A DNA stretch of 64,000 bases from Varroa destructor (lineage: Eukaryota; Arthropoda; Arachnida; Mesostigmata; Varroidae): NCBI RefSeq assembly GCF_002443255.2, contig NW_019211455.1, forward strand, positions 39,187,014-39,251,013, read 5' to 3'. The position numbers and the translations under genes are program-made. Shown piece by piece: positions 38,889 to 53,262 of the stretch; the stretch's first letter is position 1; each line of letters starts with the position of its first letter. Below the pieces are notes generated by a model. It saw only the letters and a program-made list of their open reading frames with translations, did no database searches and was not told the DNA's origin.

Positions 38889-41800
38889 GTTTCGTCGATG
38901 GTAATGACGAGACATGGGGTAACGAGGATAATCAAGGGCCCTGTACTACTGAAGGAAGGTCAGGACTAGTGCAGAACAACAGCAGATGGCTAGACACAAC
39001 AACAGAAAGACAGACTAATTAATTGACTAGTGGGTTGATTGACTGTTGGGTGATTGACAGAAAGTGATTGACTGGAACGGGCAGTTGATTGATGACGAAA
39101 TTGCTGTAGAAGGCAATGTGAGTCAGGGCCATAGAAGTCATTGCATTTCGAGCATATATGGCACCGTACGACGCTAATTCTACACGTATATACGTACAAT
39201 ATATGTCAACTTGAAGTACAACATTACAGGTTCGCATTAGATGTAGCGGACGTCATAGGTGTCAACAATGCGGTACATGTGGTTGCATTTGAAAGAAATG
39301 TAAGCGTTTTGAAACGCATCATTTGGACAGAACAACGTTGTCGACACATGAGCCACATTGCCAATAACCACGATCATGGATCACAGTTTACTATAGATAC
39401 AAAATTAATACATATACGACAGGATATAGGCCTTAGTTCGGTCAAGTGAGCTTTAAGGGACGGTGCGCACATCCTTACTGTTCCTCTTCTTCGAGGATAT
39501 ATCAGTACTTGGGCCACTCAACACCCGGCTTCGCACTGCCCTGCAGAACTTCATACGTTCCTACAAAAAACAGATCGTCGTTTCTTTTATTAACTAGAAT
39601 ACTTCTCTATGAAAACAAAGAACTTCGTTCCTTGTACGAAATCATTAGTGGTCTACACGATCATAGCCGTGGCCCATCTAACCACAGCTAGTGAGGCTAT
39701 ATGGGCCAACGGCAGGCATCTTACGTTAATGTTCTCTCGAAAATGAATGAAGCTTATTCAGACCACACCACAGAAAAGTCTGCGACGTATATACTGGTTT
39801 ATTATTTGCCTCTTGTGACACCGGTTATTTTCAACATAGCCCCACTCTCCTTTATATATAGACAATTGAGAAAATGTAGATCACTTACAATACGTATCGT
39901 TATGTCGATTGTAAGGGTTTCTTCCGTCGAAAATTATTACGGCATCACTAACTAAAAAAATCAGAGTTTATTTTGTACGTTGGATATGCGTGCCACAACC
40001 GCGGCCGACTGGGTGAAACAGCCATGGCCTAGTACGCTTTTGAATATAAGGCTTAACAAAGCAAAATTAATTAGAGTCGATAATGTTAGCATTGATTCCG
40101 GACCGTTTCTTTTGTTTATAACTAGCCTGCGAGTGTGACCATAAAGGTTCGTTAAATCAATTCTGCGACCCGCGTTCCGGCAAATGTAACTGTCGTGAGA
40201 ACGTATTTGGTGATCACTGTGACCAGTGTGCGCGTGGTTATTGGGGCGACCCATTTAGTTGTCTCAAATGCGAGTGCAATGACAGGGCTGAAACGTGCAA
40301 CCCAAAAACCGGCGAATGCATTGACTGCCGGGAGAATACAAGCGGCGCGCACTGCGAACGCTGTGCCGAGGGATACTACGGGGATCCGCTCCGAGGAATA
40401 GCTTGTCGACCATGCCTTTGTCCTGAAACGCCAGAGTTTGGACCTAACCATGCGGTTTCCTGCCACCTTTCCAGGTACGATTATGGGCTTTAGTTCAATA
40501 CATCATATATTGTATCTACGTTTATGGCTTTCGTGCGGCAGTACTTAAATCCACTGCAAATGATTATACATTGTCATTCCGCCAAAGCAGCTTTGTTAAT
40601 TGTATCTAATTAACAATTTCTTAAAATCCTGTTGCAGAATGTGAGACATCAGCTCTTGAAATTCCCTTGAGCGAATTGACTTATTTTTGACGAAGTGCAT
40701 AAATGCAAAAGTAGCAATTGGCGACCCATTTTGACTTTCGATTTTTTTAATTAAACTAGCTAGATACAGAGATCGTAACGTCTATTCCCATCACACGAAT
40801 TTAGGACATCTTGGCATTTGGCAAAGGTGCAAAATGTCTTACCTTTACATATGTATAGTTCTTCTAGTGATAGCAGGTTTACACTGGATGAATTTGTATA
40901 AAATAGATTATTACCGAGAGTCATAAATTTCAACTGAGTCCCCAACTAAATATCTAGGAGTTCCTAGGAATATCTAGGAGTGTTATGGCCATTATTTTTA
41001 TGCCTTTCCTTGTGGTACTTGTTTGTTGGGCCTATTTTCTTATTGGGATCGCAGTACCAACGAGATGTACTGTCAATGCAAGCCGGGCTATAAGGGTGAA
41101 AAATGCGATGAGTGTGAAAACAACTTCTATGGAGACCCTACACGACCCGGAGACGGATGTCGCCCATGTGAATGCAACGGGAACATCGATCTTTCACTAG
41201 AGGGCAACTGTGATCCGGTGACCGGCGATTGCCTACGTTGCCTTTACAACAGTGAAGGCATTCACTGCGAACGATGTAAGGAAGGACATTGGAAAAACGG
41301 CACAAGGTCTGTTCATTTTACAGGACGACATTATCCACCTGTCAGAACTAGATAGCCACAAAACTAGCTAATATAGTCTCTTTGTATGTATAAAGAAGCG
41401 AGATCAGGACAATGCTCATATTTTGTCTGGCTGGACATTCTTCAGTACTCGTTGGTTTCCCAGAATATCTGAGAAAATGGAATACACGCTAATTATACGA
41501 AATAACTCGTCGACGAAGCCGTGCGCGCCATTAAGCATACTCAAAAATGGTGATGAGCTCCTATCGACGACAGGAATGAAGTCTGGAACGTAGGCGATCA
41601 TCGATGTGATGCTGAAATTCTTTGCAGATGTGACGAGTGTTCATGTAACCCAAGCGGTACTCAAGTGGGCGCCCCTATTTGTGATCAGAAAACCGGAAAA
41701 TGTAATTGTCTCCCCAATGTTGAGGGAATCGGATGTGATCGCTGCAAGCCGGCACATTGGAACTTCAATTCCGGCAAAGGTTGCGAACCATGCGCGTGCA

Positions 41801-43074
41801 ATACACATGGCACCATCGATGGCAGCGAAGAGTGCAATGTATCGGACGGACAATGTCATTGCATAGCAGAACGAGGAGGCAGAAGGTGCGACTTGTGTTC
41901 AACCGGCTACCACGGAGTTCCTGACTCTAAGTGTTACAGTTAGTATACAGTTTTAGACTACTAATAAACATGCTTCTATTTCCTTTAGCCAGCCATGATC
42001 ATGTTGTGTACTTTTCTCCTACATTATAAAGGGGAACTTCTGAATAACGCATAGAGCCTAATTCAAAGCTAGCACAATGATCCGCATGAAACGTTTTTTT
42101 ATACGCGCATAGTTCTCTCACATATGTATACATATATATATATATATATTTTTTCTCTTTAAGAGAGAGAGGCCATAATAATAATTTGTTTCAGAATGCG
42201 AGTGTGATCGATATGAAGGTGCTATGACAGCAGTTTGCGATGCTGCTACAGGACATTGCGTATGCAAACAGGGTATGACAGGACCGCGCTGCGATCAATG
42301 CGCTCGTGGCTTTAAGGGTCGTTCACCGAAATGCGAACCCTGTGACAACTGTTTCGCAAGCTGGGACGTAATCATCGGAGAACTCGATGCACACACGCGT
42401 AACCTTATCGACACTGCCAAGTACGTCATAAGTGTTAATAATAATTTGATAATCTCACTCTTACCAATTGCAACTTAACTTCAATTTTTAGATAGTGCAC
42501 AAAGTATACTTTTCGTATTTACTTCTTCAAAGATCGTTCTTATAAGATTTTCTCTCCAATTGAACATGTCTGCTTGCTTCGTGTGCCTGCGATACGTCTG
42601 TTAATTCCAACTTGTACATTCTATAAAACATAAAAACCATATGATCAAAGTTCACAATAAAATTATGAAAGGAAGAGTGCCAGCCAGTTTGTCGATACAT
42701 ACAGGTGGCTACATGCATACACATTAGGTTCTTCTAGATAAAGAAATTCTTCTGAAATAAACGATCTTAGATATATAGATCCTTATAGATGAAACGATGT
42801 GGCGATGAAATACTAACTACTGTTTTTGATGCACTATAGGCTGTTGCACTATAAGATTGAATTTGATCTTCAGGCTCATTAAGCAAACCGGAACATCCGG
42901 AGACACTCGAGAATTTAAAGAGATCGAAGATTACCTGGCGAATACACGCGAGATCCTTGCTCGAGCAAATATTACTGGCCTTAATCTTTCTCAGAGGCAA
43001 ACTCTTTTAGATGAACTTAAAGCGCTACTTGATCAAGTTGAGGGAAAGTTAGCGCAGGCTGAGGTTAGTTTTTC

Positions 43075-43108
<34 letters not shown>

Positions 43109-46100
43109 CTCAGATCATCTGATACCTATTCAATTTTCTGACGCACAGCTAGATTCGGAAAATCATAACACATTATGGCTTAGCGAACACATATAGCATG
43201 TTTTGATTCTGGAAATTACACACAAACACTTCACGTACACATGTGCTGAACATTAATGATTAGTTACACTTTTCAGAATATGTATTCATTCTTCATCGAA
43301 GATTCTTTGACCTTATCGAAGAGGGTGGCCCAGTTAGATGGTGACATCGAAACACTACGAGCTAAGGTGAAGAAGCTTGAAGAAGATATGACCACTCTAC
43401 AAGAACAAAACGTTATGGGGGCCTTTAACCTCATCAAGAAGAACGTACAGGAAGCAAAGGAATACCAAACAAAGGTATTGGCGTATGGTTACGATTGTGC
43501 TTTTCCTAGCCTGGAGCGGGGCAAGATGACTCACCATCCTCTCAAATGTTCTGTTTGGCTTTGGCCATAGAACAGCTACTGAACAGTGCAGAGGTTGACC
43601 CTAAAGTCTGACTTATACGTGCCTTTGAGTAAAACCAATACGACTTGCCGACGTGTTCTTTTTTTTTTTCTCTGTTTTGGCCTCTAGGGACATGAGGTTC
43701 GTAAAATCATTGAAGATAGCTCAAGCAAGCGCGATGCCGCCTCGCGCTTGTTGACCCGTGGTAGGGGTCAATTCCACGATATACATCAGCGAAATGAGCA
43801 GATGTTAACAGACCTTAATCGAGATATTGGACATCTAGAGAATGAAATTCCTAGAATCAACCGATACGTAAGTAGAGACATAAATTACATGAAATTAAAT
43901 TTCGTTCTCCTTTGCTAAACGCATCTTGCATGTTTAGTGTACAAGGAAATCTTCTATTTCCTTTATTCCATCTGAGAAGCGAAGTCAGCTACTAGAGAAC
44001 ATGATGTCCTAACATTTTTTTGAGGTATTCAAACGTCAATAATGGAAATAAAAGAAAGCGTAATCAATTTATGGCAGCTCTGCGCCAGCGATACCTCAGT
44101 CGAAGGCTGTAAGGATAAGTGTGGGGGAGTTGGATGCGATCACTGCGGAGATCAGTTTGGCTGTACCGAGGCGGCTGTACAAAAGGCGAAGCACGCACTG
44201 CAAATGGCCCGCGACGTACAAGAAATCGTACGCGAGAAACAGGCGCGAGCGACCCACATGAGAGATGATATCGAAACTGCACGAAGCCAAGCCAACCAGG
44301 CGCACACGGTGCGTATCTTCATAACTTCTAAACATTTTTAAAGTACCACAAACTTATTTTTATGAGCCGACTTGCGTGAAGCTGCAAGGACAACGAGCAG
44401 TGTTTTCATGAGATGATGTCCATAGACAAATTCAACCCTCTAAAGGGCTCGGCAGATTCCTGTCTCTATTAGATCACTATATAGTTAGTTGGGTAACTAA
44501 GAAAGCACCAATGGCGAACCAAACCTTCTTTTTTCAGAAAGCGATGGAGGCGTATACGGCTGTAACGGTTGCGCGCGACGATGCCACGAATGCTGTCACA
44601 GAACTGAAGAATCTCCTGCAGGAAATTGAAGATCTTCTTAAAAAAGCCGTAGCAACACCATCTGAGATTCTCCAAATGGCGAAAGACTGCCTTGAACGTA
44701 AGGTGCAGCTAACACCTCAACAAATTCAGGACCTATCAGCCCAAATCCAAGACACAATACGAAGTCTTTCTGACATTGATCGGATTCTCAAGGAGACCGA
44801 AAATGACAAGCTACGTACTGCCGCACTCAAAAACAAAGCCGACAAGGTTGAGTAAGTACTGCATGTACCTTTTTTTTTCTACCGCTATGTGTCATACTTT
44901 CATATTTCGCTTAACTTGTGATTATCGACTGCAATGAAAAAAGCTGCCCAGATATTCAAGTTTTCACTTAGCTTGCCTTCAAAGCGGAAATGCTGTCAGT
45001 CTACCACCTTGCTCAGATAGTTTCCTTGCTAATAGTCATCATTAGATTTAAACATAGGTATTCAAAATAAGTATCTTTAGTGTGGTAAAATATTACAGGT
45101 TTCCAATTCTAGTAGTTATTGAGGGGCTTTGTTTAATGCCCTAAATTTTAATACTTCAATCAAACAGGAGCGACGCTCAGAGAATCCTGAGTTCCGCTGA
45201 AGCAGTCTATTCATATCTCGAGGACGCCCGGCAAGCTCAGAACGAAGCCCGGGGTGATCTGGATACTACTAAGAGGGAAACGAGCGACGTGAAGGACGAA
45301 ATACGAGAGGTAAACATTATTTTCAAAAATTTCTCAGGCATTGCCACGATAGCTGTCACTTACATTGAGACTACTTCACCCTTCAAGGTTTCAACTTGCA
45401 TATCTGACAAAGAGCAGTTCTTTAAGCTTTGGTCAATATCTTAATAGTCATCGAGACACTTGGACTGACGGTATTTCTTGTTTCATTTTGTTTACCTGGC
45501 AGTTGGATGATCGTGGAAATAGGGTAAAAACGAGGGCCAACGACTTATTGAGGGTCGCAACGAGGCTGTCAGATCGCTTGAAGTCTTTGCAGCGAAATAA
45601 GACCGACGTAAATTACAAGGTTGGGAACCTTAACAGCGAGTTTGAAGCAGCGCAGAAGCAGGCCGACCAGGCACACGGTTTATCTCAGCAACTCTCGGAT
45701 AGATATCAGTGAGTGTCACACATCGTAGATAGATCACTAACATTAGTCAATAAATCAAGAGTCTTGAAATACATTTTCGTGTTCTAATATATTGTTATGC
45801 CGCATGATGAAACGTAGAAATAGCTTTCGGGAAACGCTACTGTCATCAGCGGAAGGCTGTTCCAGTGTAAGCAATCCAAATTTCCAAACAAACAACTAAA
45901 AGCCTGTAGCATGTTCCTTCAACACAATTTTCGACAGAGATAACTAAGCTGATATCAAAGTAAGGGTATGCCGGTTCTGTAAAGCATTTTCCGATGATAG
46001 CGTTTACAAATTGTCAAAGCGTCTATGTATTGTGCGAGCCTTCAACCCCCTGAAAATCATTTGAATGTTTCCAATCACTGTATCTCTGTTTAACAGGGAA

Positions 46101-46665
46101 GCTGTCCACGAGATCGAGCGTAAAACTCTGTCTGATAATTCAAACAAAGGTTTAGCTGACAACCTTCGTCATCGAGCTCAGCGTCTCAACGCTGACATAC
46201 AGTCACGACTGAGCGAATTGCAGAACCTTGAAGACACGTTTATAGATAATGAGAAGAAGGTGAGGCAAGATATATGAAGCAATATTGATACTGTTCATAG
46301 GTCAAGATTTACATACATTTTAGTAGCAGATTGGCACTCGAAACCTGTACAGCAGCCCTGTTCTCCGATGCCAGCACTTATCGCGGTTTTAATCCATTAA
46401 CCTATAGTTAGCCTATATATATTTACCGTGTGGTAAGCAAATAAATCGCTATTTTTGTACTTTTCTATTCTCGACACAATTTTAGGCACAATCGCTTGGT
46501 TACTTACCTAATATATGTATACGTAGGGATCGCCTAACGACTTCGCCGATGTCCTTTTAGGTGAAAGGTTACGATGACCTAATAGATGCTCTCATGAGAG
46601 AAATGGACGAGCATCAATCGTACATTGATGGACGGGCCAGATATTATCAGAAATGCACGAAGTAA
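30998..46665 (+). CDS. LanB1: Laminin beta chain (beta-1 type), LN domain to stop
   Basis: Extracellular beta subunit of the laminin heterotrimer of basement membranes. Twenty-one exons: 30998-31205, 31901-32077, 32491-33032, 33641-33800, 34405-34607, 34980-35311, 35520-35806, 36417-36850, 40126-40474, 41055-41306, 41628-41938, 42195-42420, 42874-43063, 43277-43474, 43688-43867, 44078-44308, 44538-44851, 45168-45309, 45503-45708, 46097-46259 and 46561-46665 (TAA). All junctions are AG/GT and every phase agrees. The sum is about 1735 residues, which with a signal peptide fits the usual beta-chain size near 1790. Domain order is LN, LEa repeats, LF (laminin IV type B), LEb repeats, coiled coil, beta knob, coiled coil. 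The chain ends [10 protein letters not shown], with the terminal Cys that links chains. The beta assignment rests on [14 protein letters not shown], the LF domain and the Cys-rich knob. The symbol follows the insect orthologue. The start is unresolved: see the exons at 22953-30030 and the candidate exon at 30292. Confidence 0.95.
31712..31739. repeat. TAGC tandem repeat, about seven units
   Basis: A self-complementary tetranucleotide run in the intron between the first two LN exons of laminin beta, so each strand can fold on itself. Confidence 0.95.
32315..32369. repeat. TA microsatellite in laminin intron
   Basis: About 27 TA units, 121 bp upstream of the acceptor of the exon at 32491. It is the longest uninterrupted TA run in the window. 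Confidence 0.95.
32846..35240 (+). other. Laminin beta LEa (EGF-like) repeats
   Basis: Starts at [11 protein letters not shown] in the exon 32491-33032 and continues through exons 33641-33800, 34405-34607 and 34980-35311. Repeated eight-Cys laminin EGF-like units are visible: [43 protein letters not shown] (as translated across the CGT TGT CGA stretch), [15 protein letters not shown], and [14 protein letters not shown] at the end. The spacing is regular, and no Cys loss was noticed. Confidence 0.9.
35241..36704 (+). other. Laminin beta LF (laminin IV type B) domain
   Basis: End of exon 34980-35311, exon 35520-35806 and most of exon 36417-36850. Landmarks are [50 protein letters not shown] and [17 protein letters not shown]. 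This domain separates the two blocks of EGF-like repeats in beta-1/2-type chains and is absent from beta-3-type chains, so it supports a beta-1/2-type identity. The donor at 35311 (AGA followed by gtaggc) is weaker than the others but is required by phase and by homology. Confidence 0.88.
36705..42345 (+). other. Laminin beta LEb (EGF-like) repeats
   Basis: From [13 protein letters not shown] in exon 36417-36850 through exons 40126-40474, 41055-41306, 41628-41938 and 42195-42420. Units such as [60 protein letters not shown] and [15 protein letters not shown] repeat with normal spacing. The block ends at [18 protein letters not shown], the usual entry to the coiled coil. The intron 36851-40125 (3.3 kb) is the longest within the laminin body. 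Confidence 0.9.
38850..38885. repeat. TA microsatellite in laminin intron
   Basis: About 18 AT units in the 3.3-kb intron 36851-40125. A degenerate GATTGA-like tandem follows at about 39023-39100. No coding exon is supported in this intron. Confidence 0.9.
42346..46665 (+). other. Laminin beta coiled-coil region with beta knob
   Basis: Exons 42874 to 46665 plus the end of 42195-42420. Heptad-rich helical text (for example [19 protein letters not shown]) is interrupted in exon 44078-44308 by the Cys-rich beta knob ([19 protein letters not shown]), then resumes to the C-terminus. The region forms the three-chain long arm of laminin and ends with the inter-chain Cys in YYQKCTK. Exons 43277-43474, 43688-43867 and 44078-44308 begin and end in phase 0, so skipping them would keep the frame. 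Confidence 0.92.
43079..43107. repeat. TA microsatellite immediately after a laminin exon
   Basis: About 14 AT units starting 15 bp past the donor of exon 42874-43063. Confidence 0.9.
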
Positions 46666-46829
46666 TGGTCCTCGAACCGCGTACCGAAATACTTGGTCGA
46701 AAATTTTTATAGAACGGTCATGGGACAACAAAGCGCACATCAATGGAACAGCAATCATCAACTATGAATTAGGCACTAAAATAAAACAAATTATTAAGGC
46801 TACATGTGAATGTTATTATAGAAATGCGA

Positions 46830-46908
46830 AATAAACTATGTAGAACTCTCGCGAAGATCCAATGCATTATAGGATGATGACGCCGGCAATGAAAAATAGT
46901 TGAATAAA
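46830..46908 (+). promoter_or_regulatory. Candidate laminin beta polyadenylation signals
   Basis: AATAAA at 46830-46835 and 46903-46908, 165 and 238 bp past the laminin stop. They would give a short 3' UTR. Position and hexamer are the only evidence. Confidence 0.5.
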
Positions 46909-48295
46909 ATAAGTAACGAAGAACACAGCCTACAACCTCACTACCTCGTACAAAGAGGATCTTCGTGTAGATACGGAATCGATCCAGCTAGCATTGCTTC
47001 TTGTCAGCTTCGATGCAGAACAATAACTACAATATAATAATACTAACTAGGACATGTGAGCGTTCCCTGTAGCATAGCTTTCGCTCGTCGACGAGACCGG
47101 GTTGTGGTTGATAGACAGCAATGTTCAACGCAATCGATGTCGGGTCGTGTCCTTGCTCACAGATACACCAGATTGGCTCGGAAAAAATGATACGATACTT
47201 TGGTAAACAGCTTGGCACGGCCTGCACGATTCAAATGATGAATCGGAGAGATCAAGAACACTCGCGCTCGGTCATGAGTACCACGTTAGCCCCTACGTCC
47301 TGCCAGCTTTGAAGCGAACGTGCCACACACACAAACACGTGTCAGCGTCGTCCTAATCCAATAAGGTGGTACACGTATAGACCTCGCCAACAGAATTTCT
47401 GTACCACAGCCAAACTCTCATATTGTGTGTATGTTATTGCTATCGTTCAAGCGTTCCAATGTATTAGAGAAGGTAAAGTTTCCATAATTTAGTCTTCTTT
47501 ATCTATTCACTGTTGGTTGACTTATCTCAGAGACACGCGATGGTATGATGGCTTTAATTCGTCGAAAAGATATTAGCTAGTTTATTCATTTCGGGTTTTC
47601 TACATTAGATCAACTCAGTCATCATTTATTTATATATCTTCATTGTGTGCGCGACTGATTTTTTACACTTTTTATTGCAATTATCACAACCTTTTGCCCA
47701 CGACATGTAAAATATAATATTATAGTTGTTGAATGAGGGCCGGAATCGGCTTTAATTGAATTGTACACTGCAGTTCTCATTAGAAATGTATATGTTGATC
47801 TGTGGCAAGGCCTATATATATAGATCAAGCGTAAATTCGTTTTATTAATGAAACACAAACAATTTCCCTATATGATGTTATCTCGAAGGGTGTGCCATTA
47901 GCCTTTACCTATTCCTTCTAACGGTATTTATCTATATAGCTATAATAAACCCTTTCTAGTATTACTATTTTTATGAGTACTATTAATATGATATTTTCAT
48001 TTCCTTGAAATGCAGTTAGAGAAGTATGTCCGAAAACGAAAACGTCAACATAAATCTATCGAGCTCTGTGTATTTACACTAAATAAACGAACCATATTTT
48101 TATCCCCATATAATAACAGATCATATTTTCATATGATAACAATAAATGTTGGTTTCGATCCGGTCTTTCCAAAGTGACGGCTACATGCGAACACGCCAGC
48201 CTAAACTCGCCATTTTCTGCAACCCAAATCCCCAAGCAGAATCGAAACATAGTTTTGTTTTTTATGTCCGCTTATATGTTAAAATACAGGAACAC

Positions 48296-48395
48296 NNNNN
48301 NNNNNNNNNNNNNNNNNNNNNNNNNNNNNNNNNNNNNNNNNNNNNNNNNNNNNNNNNNNNNNNNNNNNNNNNNNNNNNNNNNNNNNNNNNNNNNN
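48296..48395. other. Assembly gap (100 N)
   Basis: Exactly 100 N bases, the size commonly used for a gap of unknown length. The true length of the flanking interval is therefore unknown. Confidence 0.99.
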
Positions 48396-51300
48396 ATATA
48401 TCGCGGAAACCAAGAACTGGGTCGGAACAACCGCGTAGATAATCGGTTCGTAAATGTGCAAATAGATTCCAGCAGTTTCCACATGGAGTGCTCGATGCGC
48501 CAATTCTAGAAGTAACTTGGCATCTGTGGGTTAATAACGATCCAGCCATCCATCTATTAGAGCCCGTTTCATCTAGACAAAATCTTCAAAAGACTTCCAC
48601 TAGTTCTATTCTCATACGTCCGAAGGATTTCTCGAAGGGGCCAACCTCGTACGAAGCGCTTGTTCAGTTTTGATTACGCAGAGATTACGGAGTGTAGGTG
48701 GTGTCGCACGACTCCTTTATGCTTCTGGGAAGCCGTCACACTTCTACTCGCTCAAGCCGACAACCTGCAATGTTGAAAGCTCCTTTGTATACAGCGAGCT
48801 GCAAACTGCGGAAAAGGCAGGTAACCTAATTGTCCATTCTGTCGCTTTTAGCCAACCTACTGAAAATTTGCGGCAATGACAATGTTCTACTGCCGGAGAC
48901 TAGTGTTCAACCGGTCCGTTGAAAGGTTCTTTCCGTTTCGGAGGTCACTAGCGGGAGAAATGCCTTATACAATCCTTCCAGCGCACTCGTTCCAGCGCAG
49001 GCAGTACGGTACCGTAAATTTCTACGGTTGGTCGAAACTGCAAATGCGTTTGTTATAATAACATATGCTTTTTTGCCAATATCTATTAGCAAAAAATAGG
49101 TTTATCGCTGACGTAAAGCTTTCATAATATCATCACCACCCTTTTCTAATCCGTTGGATTTTTTTATGGCGCAGTGAGAGTCGACCGTGCATGTCGGTGC
49201 TTTACATATAATATTATATTACATTATAAATAGAAAGCTATATTCTTGCAATATAGTTTGGTTGACAAAGACCTTACTACTAAACCAGATCAAACGAGCG
49301 GCATCGAGAAGATCGAGTTAACATATTTTATTCATTCAAAAGCTAATTGGCATGAAAATAATAGTACCCTTTTATCTTGCCACGGGATTACCGCTTCTCT
49401 TTATTGTCTCGGGGAGTCGATACCTTAGCACTTGTAAGGGCCGCTACTTTGTTTCAGCGGCATCGGCGGGAATTTCAAAGGGCCAACTACGACGAACCGA
49501 TAGCTGACGAATAGAACATTCTTTTTAGAACTTTAGAACGAAGTTTTCAAGTTTAACTATTGAAAGTTTACTTTACGCAAAATGTCAAACCATATCTTAA
49601 AATTAAGCTTAAAATTAATTTTTTTTTTTTAATAGAATAGATTAATAAATTGATAGTCACAAAGCATCTGTAAGTAAAAAAAAAAAAAAAAGAGACAAAA
49701 TAACTGCACATCAGAAATTGCTCGTTGAAACATTTTATTCAGTGTTATAATAATATCAATCGTTACCCTCATTATGCTTCTATCATTCGCTTGTTTTTCA
49801 CCCCGTTAATTTTTGCTGTCATTCTATTTTTTACTATTTTCCTTCGCTGTCTACTTTATATTCATTTCCTTTGTCTTTGTAATTCTCTTTCATAATTAAA
49901 ATATCTTACAATATATACAGCATCTGTCGGCGGGCGGAAAGGTTTTTGTTGGTCCTAGGTTAATCGTAGCCTACGCACCCTTCTCTTCGGGTATGTTTTG
50001 AATAACTTAGTGGTGCTTATCTGAGGTTCTCGCTTGACCTTGTTATTGTAAGGGCGGCTGGCGCAATCCGCAGAACGTTACAGTCGTGATTTACCGGGGG
50101 TGCGCAAACTCCTCGAGCAAAACATCTGGAACCAAACTGTCGACATTCGCTCGATACCTTCCCGCTGCCATGTCGATTCCACTCTATTCATATCATTCTA
50201 GACTCCTTCTTACATAGAAAGCGTTAGATATCTTTGTTATTTTCCATAGTGTTTTTCCTTCACCACGCTGTTTTCTTCGTTAGTCGCTTGCAGAAAGCCA
50301 GGAAGTAACCAATCAGCATGGAAATTCGACTTACATGCTTGAGGGACGTTCATGGTGGCCGACAAATCATTTACTCACACTATCCTGTTAGTGACCCGCG
50401 TCGTCCAGAAGGCGCCGTATTTCCTACAGCCCTTCCGTCCTTACGCTAGGTCTCCTTGAGAATAGTTTGATATCCTGGGATATCTGGCACAGCTCGTTTC
50501 TTTATCGAATGCACTCGATAACAAATTGACTGAAAGCGTTAACAGTAGCCGGTCATCCGCTTGTCAGATGCTTAGTTTGAAACATGAGTAAACAATTGGT
50601 TCGGCCAATTATTACTCATAGGAGAGACAAATGAGAAACTACACTGGATCATAGGTAGATTACTCGTCGTAGTTTCAATGATAATTTGTTCATGGATGCG
50701 TTTGTTGTTGACATAATCTAACTAGCCACCTGCTGGAAATTTGCGATCGTTCTACGTCCTCAAACAAATGTTTCGAAATGTTTCGTAGCAAAAAGCCCCA
50801 ACCAAGGGCATGCAACGTTTGTTACGCCCAGGATGAAAAGCGTATCCAAGTCAATCTCGTAGTGAAATAGGAGTTGTAGCACTAGTATTGTTTGCGTTTG
50901 AAAGGAAAAAGAGCATACGCAGCGGTTCAAGATAATCGGCAGGTCAGAATAGAGATTGTTGACGACTCCGTTCCCTGTCAGAAGGTCTCTTGGGTTGAAA
51001 AGAGTACTTTCTTTGAACCGGGATATAGCAAAAATATCTCATTGTTGTCGTGTTTAGATTAATAAATCGTAGGCTAACTGTTACATTTTACATATATATT
51101 GGGTTGTTTCCAGCTTATTTAAGATATTTATTTTCCCCGAAAGGTTTAACGTTATCATTAAGCGGTTTTTAATTCGGATTTATCTTAACGTTTTGGAAGT
51201 TCGACGGCAAAGCTATCGACACATTGAATGTGGCCTTGAATATATATCGGGTCGTCGTCTACCTAACTGAATTGACCTTAATTTAGGGTCAAAAGTAGGC

Positions 51301-53228
51301 AACTCTAGGCGACCTGACTTCTACTTTTTGTTTCGAACATTTTATGGGAGCATTGTGTATATATATATGTATATACTAGACTGTCCTTTGTTCAACATGT
51401 GCCATCCCGAGCGTGATGGTGCAGCGTCATGTACCTTATAATAAATACAAACTGCTATATTATCATAATTCTGTATCTCTCCTTGCCGCAGGTCATTACA
51501 GTTGTTATTATAGGATCAAATATGATCTTTGTTTGTAACATTTTTTGAGAGCTGGACTCGAGTCTGACGTGCTCGCGACATAATCATATTTGTCTGCTCA
51601 GCGTTTTTTCATAGATCAATGCGTACAATTCTCGACAAACATTGAGAACTGCCCTACTCAAATAATTCATGTTTTTTTCTATATATATATATATATATCT
51701 ATCAATTATCGTACAATTGTTTACTCAATTCAAATACAGCTCATTTGTTCGTAGGAAAAACAACCAGGTTGTAATCTCCTGTCCATACAATGTTTAGGCT
51801 TCCACCGTGTGTTCCTTGCTTCTCCTGATCAGTCCCGTCAAATCTGTGCTCATCGATCACGTCTCTGCTACAACCTTTCGCTTGATAACGAAGATTGTTG
51901 CTCAATTGTTGCTCTTTGTTTGTATTTTTTTACAGTTCTTAACTAATCTATGAATTATCATAATATATGAGGTGCTAGTAGTAATAGGAACACTAATTGT
52001 CAGAAGATGTTTTTGTATTTGAATTGCTATTGTATTTTCGACAATCGCGGCCGTGACTCGAAGCAGACTGGGCAGCAACGACCGGCGTTTCTATATGTTC
52101 CTTTATTTAACGAATCGTTCTTACTTAATTAATTAATTGACCAGAAGTAGCGATTGAGCTACATGCTTGCTTGTTTGTTTGTTTGTCTGTGGGATGTGTA
52201 CTACCTTTGATTATATCTTTTTAGGTCACCACTTCTGAATCATTGCTTTCGTTTTTCAATTATAGCATGCTTCTGCCACCGTTTGTGAACTTCTTTGGGT
52301 TGCTACTGAAGTATAAGTTTTCCCTTTGTCGGATCGCTTTGTACGATATTTCATTGCAATGTTAATTTCGACTATATCGTTATATCAGTAGTTGCGGTGT
52401 ACTCTTTTACTGAAGGGAATACTCCCATTTATGACGCGTGTCGGCTAAGGCGATCCGATAGTTAACAGAGAAAACAAACAGAAAGCGTAGTAGCTGGACC
52501 AGCCTCACTAGAATACACATTCCCAAATGCTATTTGCCTAATTGTGGCTAATGTTCGTCCATAGGTAGTTCATTTTACTCCCTCTGTTAATACATTTCCT
52601 GGCAGATATCAGACGCGTGTATCTAGCAGATAAGAACAGACTCATCCGAAGTCTGCTCATCTAGACGTCGCAGCTGGTATCTTACCACAGTCAGCAGCAG
52701 GGGACTATGTCAATTCATCTGTAGGAACAACCGTTGCAGGAAATGATATTAGGTTGTACACAGACTCATGTCTATATATATAAATTATGCAATTTCTTAT
52801 TTATCTTTTTCTTCTGCTTGCTCATTATGTAATTCTATATTTATATGTAATAATTCTATATAGATTTATATAATTGCTCTCCTTTGTTATGTCATCTCAC
52901 TCTCTCGTTAGAGATACTTGGTAGGTATATCTTTTTTTATTTATCCTTCTCAAAATCCGTTGCACGACTATTTAAATATATGGCGGAGAACGTGCTGCAC
53001 CTTCTAGCTAGAAAGGTTTTTTTCTACATGTCTAGCCACTAAATCATTCATATTAGATACATACTGGCTCTGATTGGAATCGATCGCTAAAAGCATTATC
53101 TTGTCCGCCCACTACTGCACCGGCCTACCGTAAAAAGCAGTCTTAACAAATAGCTACAGTAGCAACATTATGTTATCGTGACACGTGCTTGCCCCTTCGA
53201 TGGAGGACGTAGGTACTTGATGACCGAT

Positions 53229-53262
53229 GCCGCCGCCCCTGCCGCCGCCCCTGCCGCCGCCG
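53229..53262. repeat. GCC-rich tandem repeat
   Basis: Two units of a GCCGCCGCCCCT-like motif followed by GCC triplets, in a region that is otherwise about 40 percent GC. Confidence 0.85.
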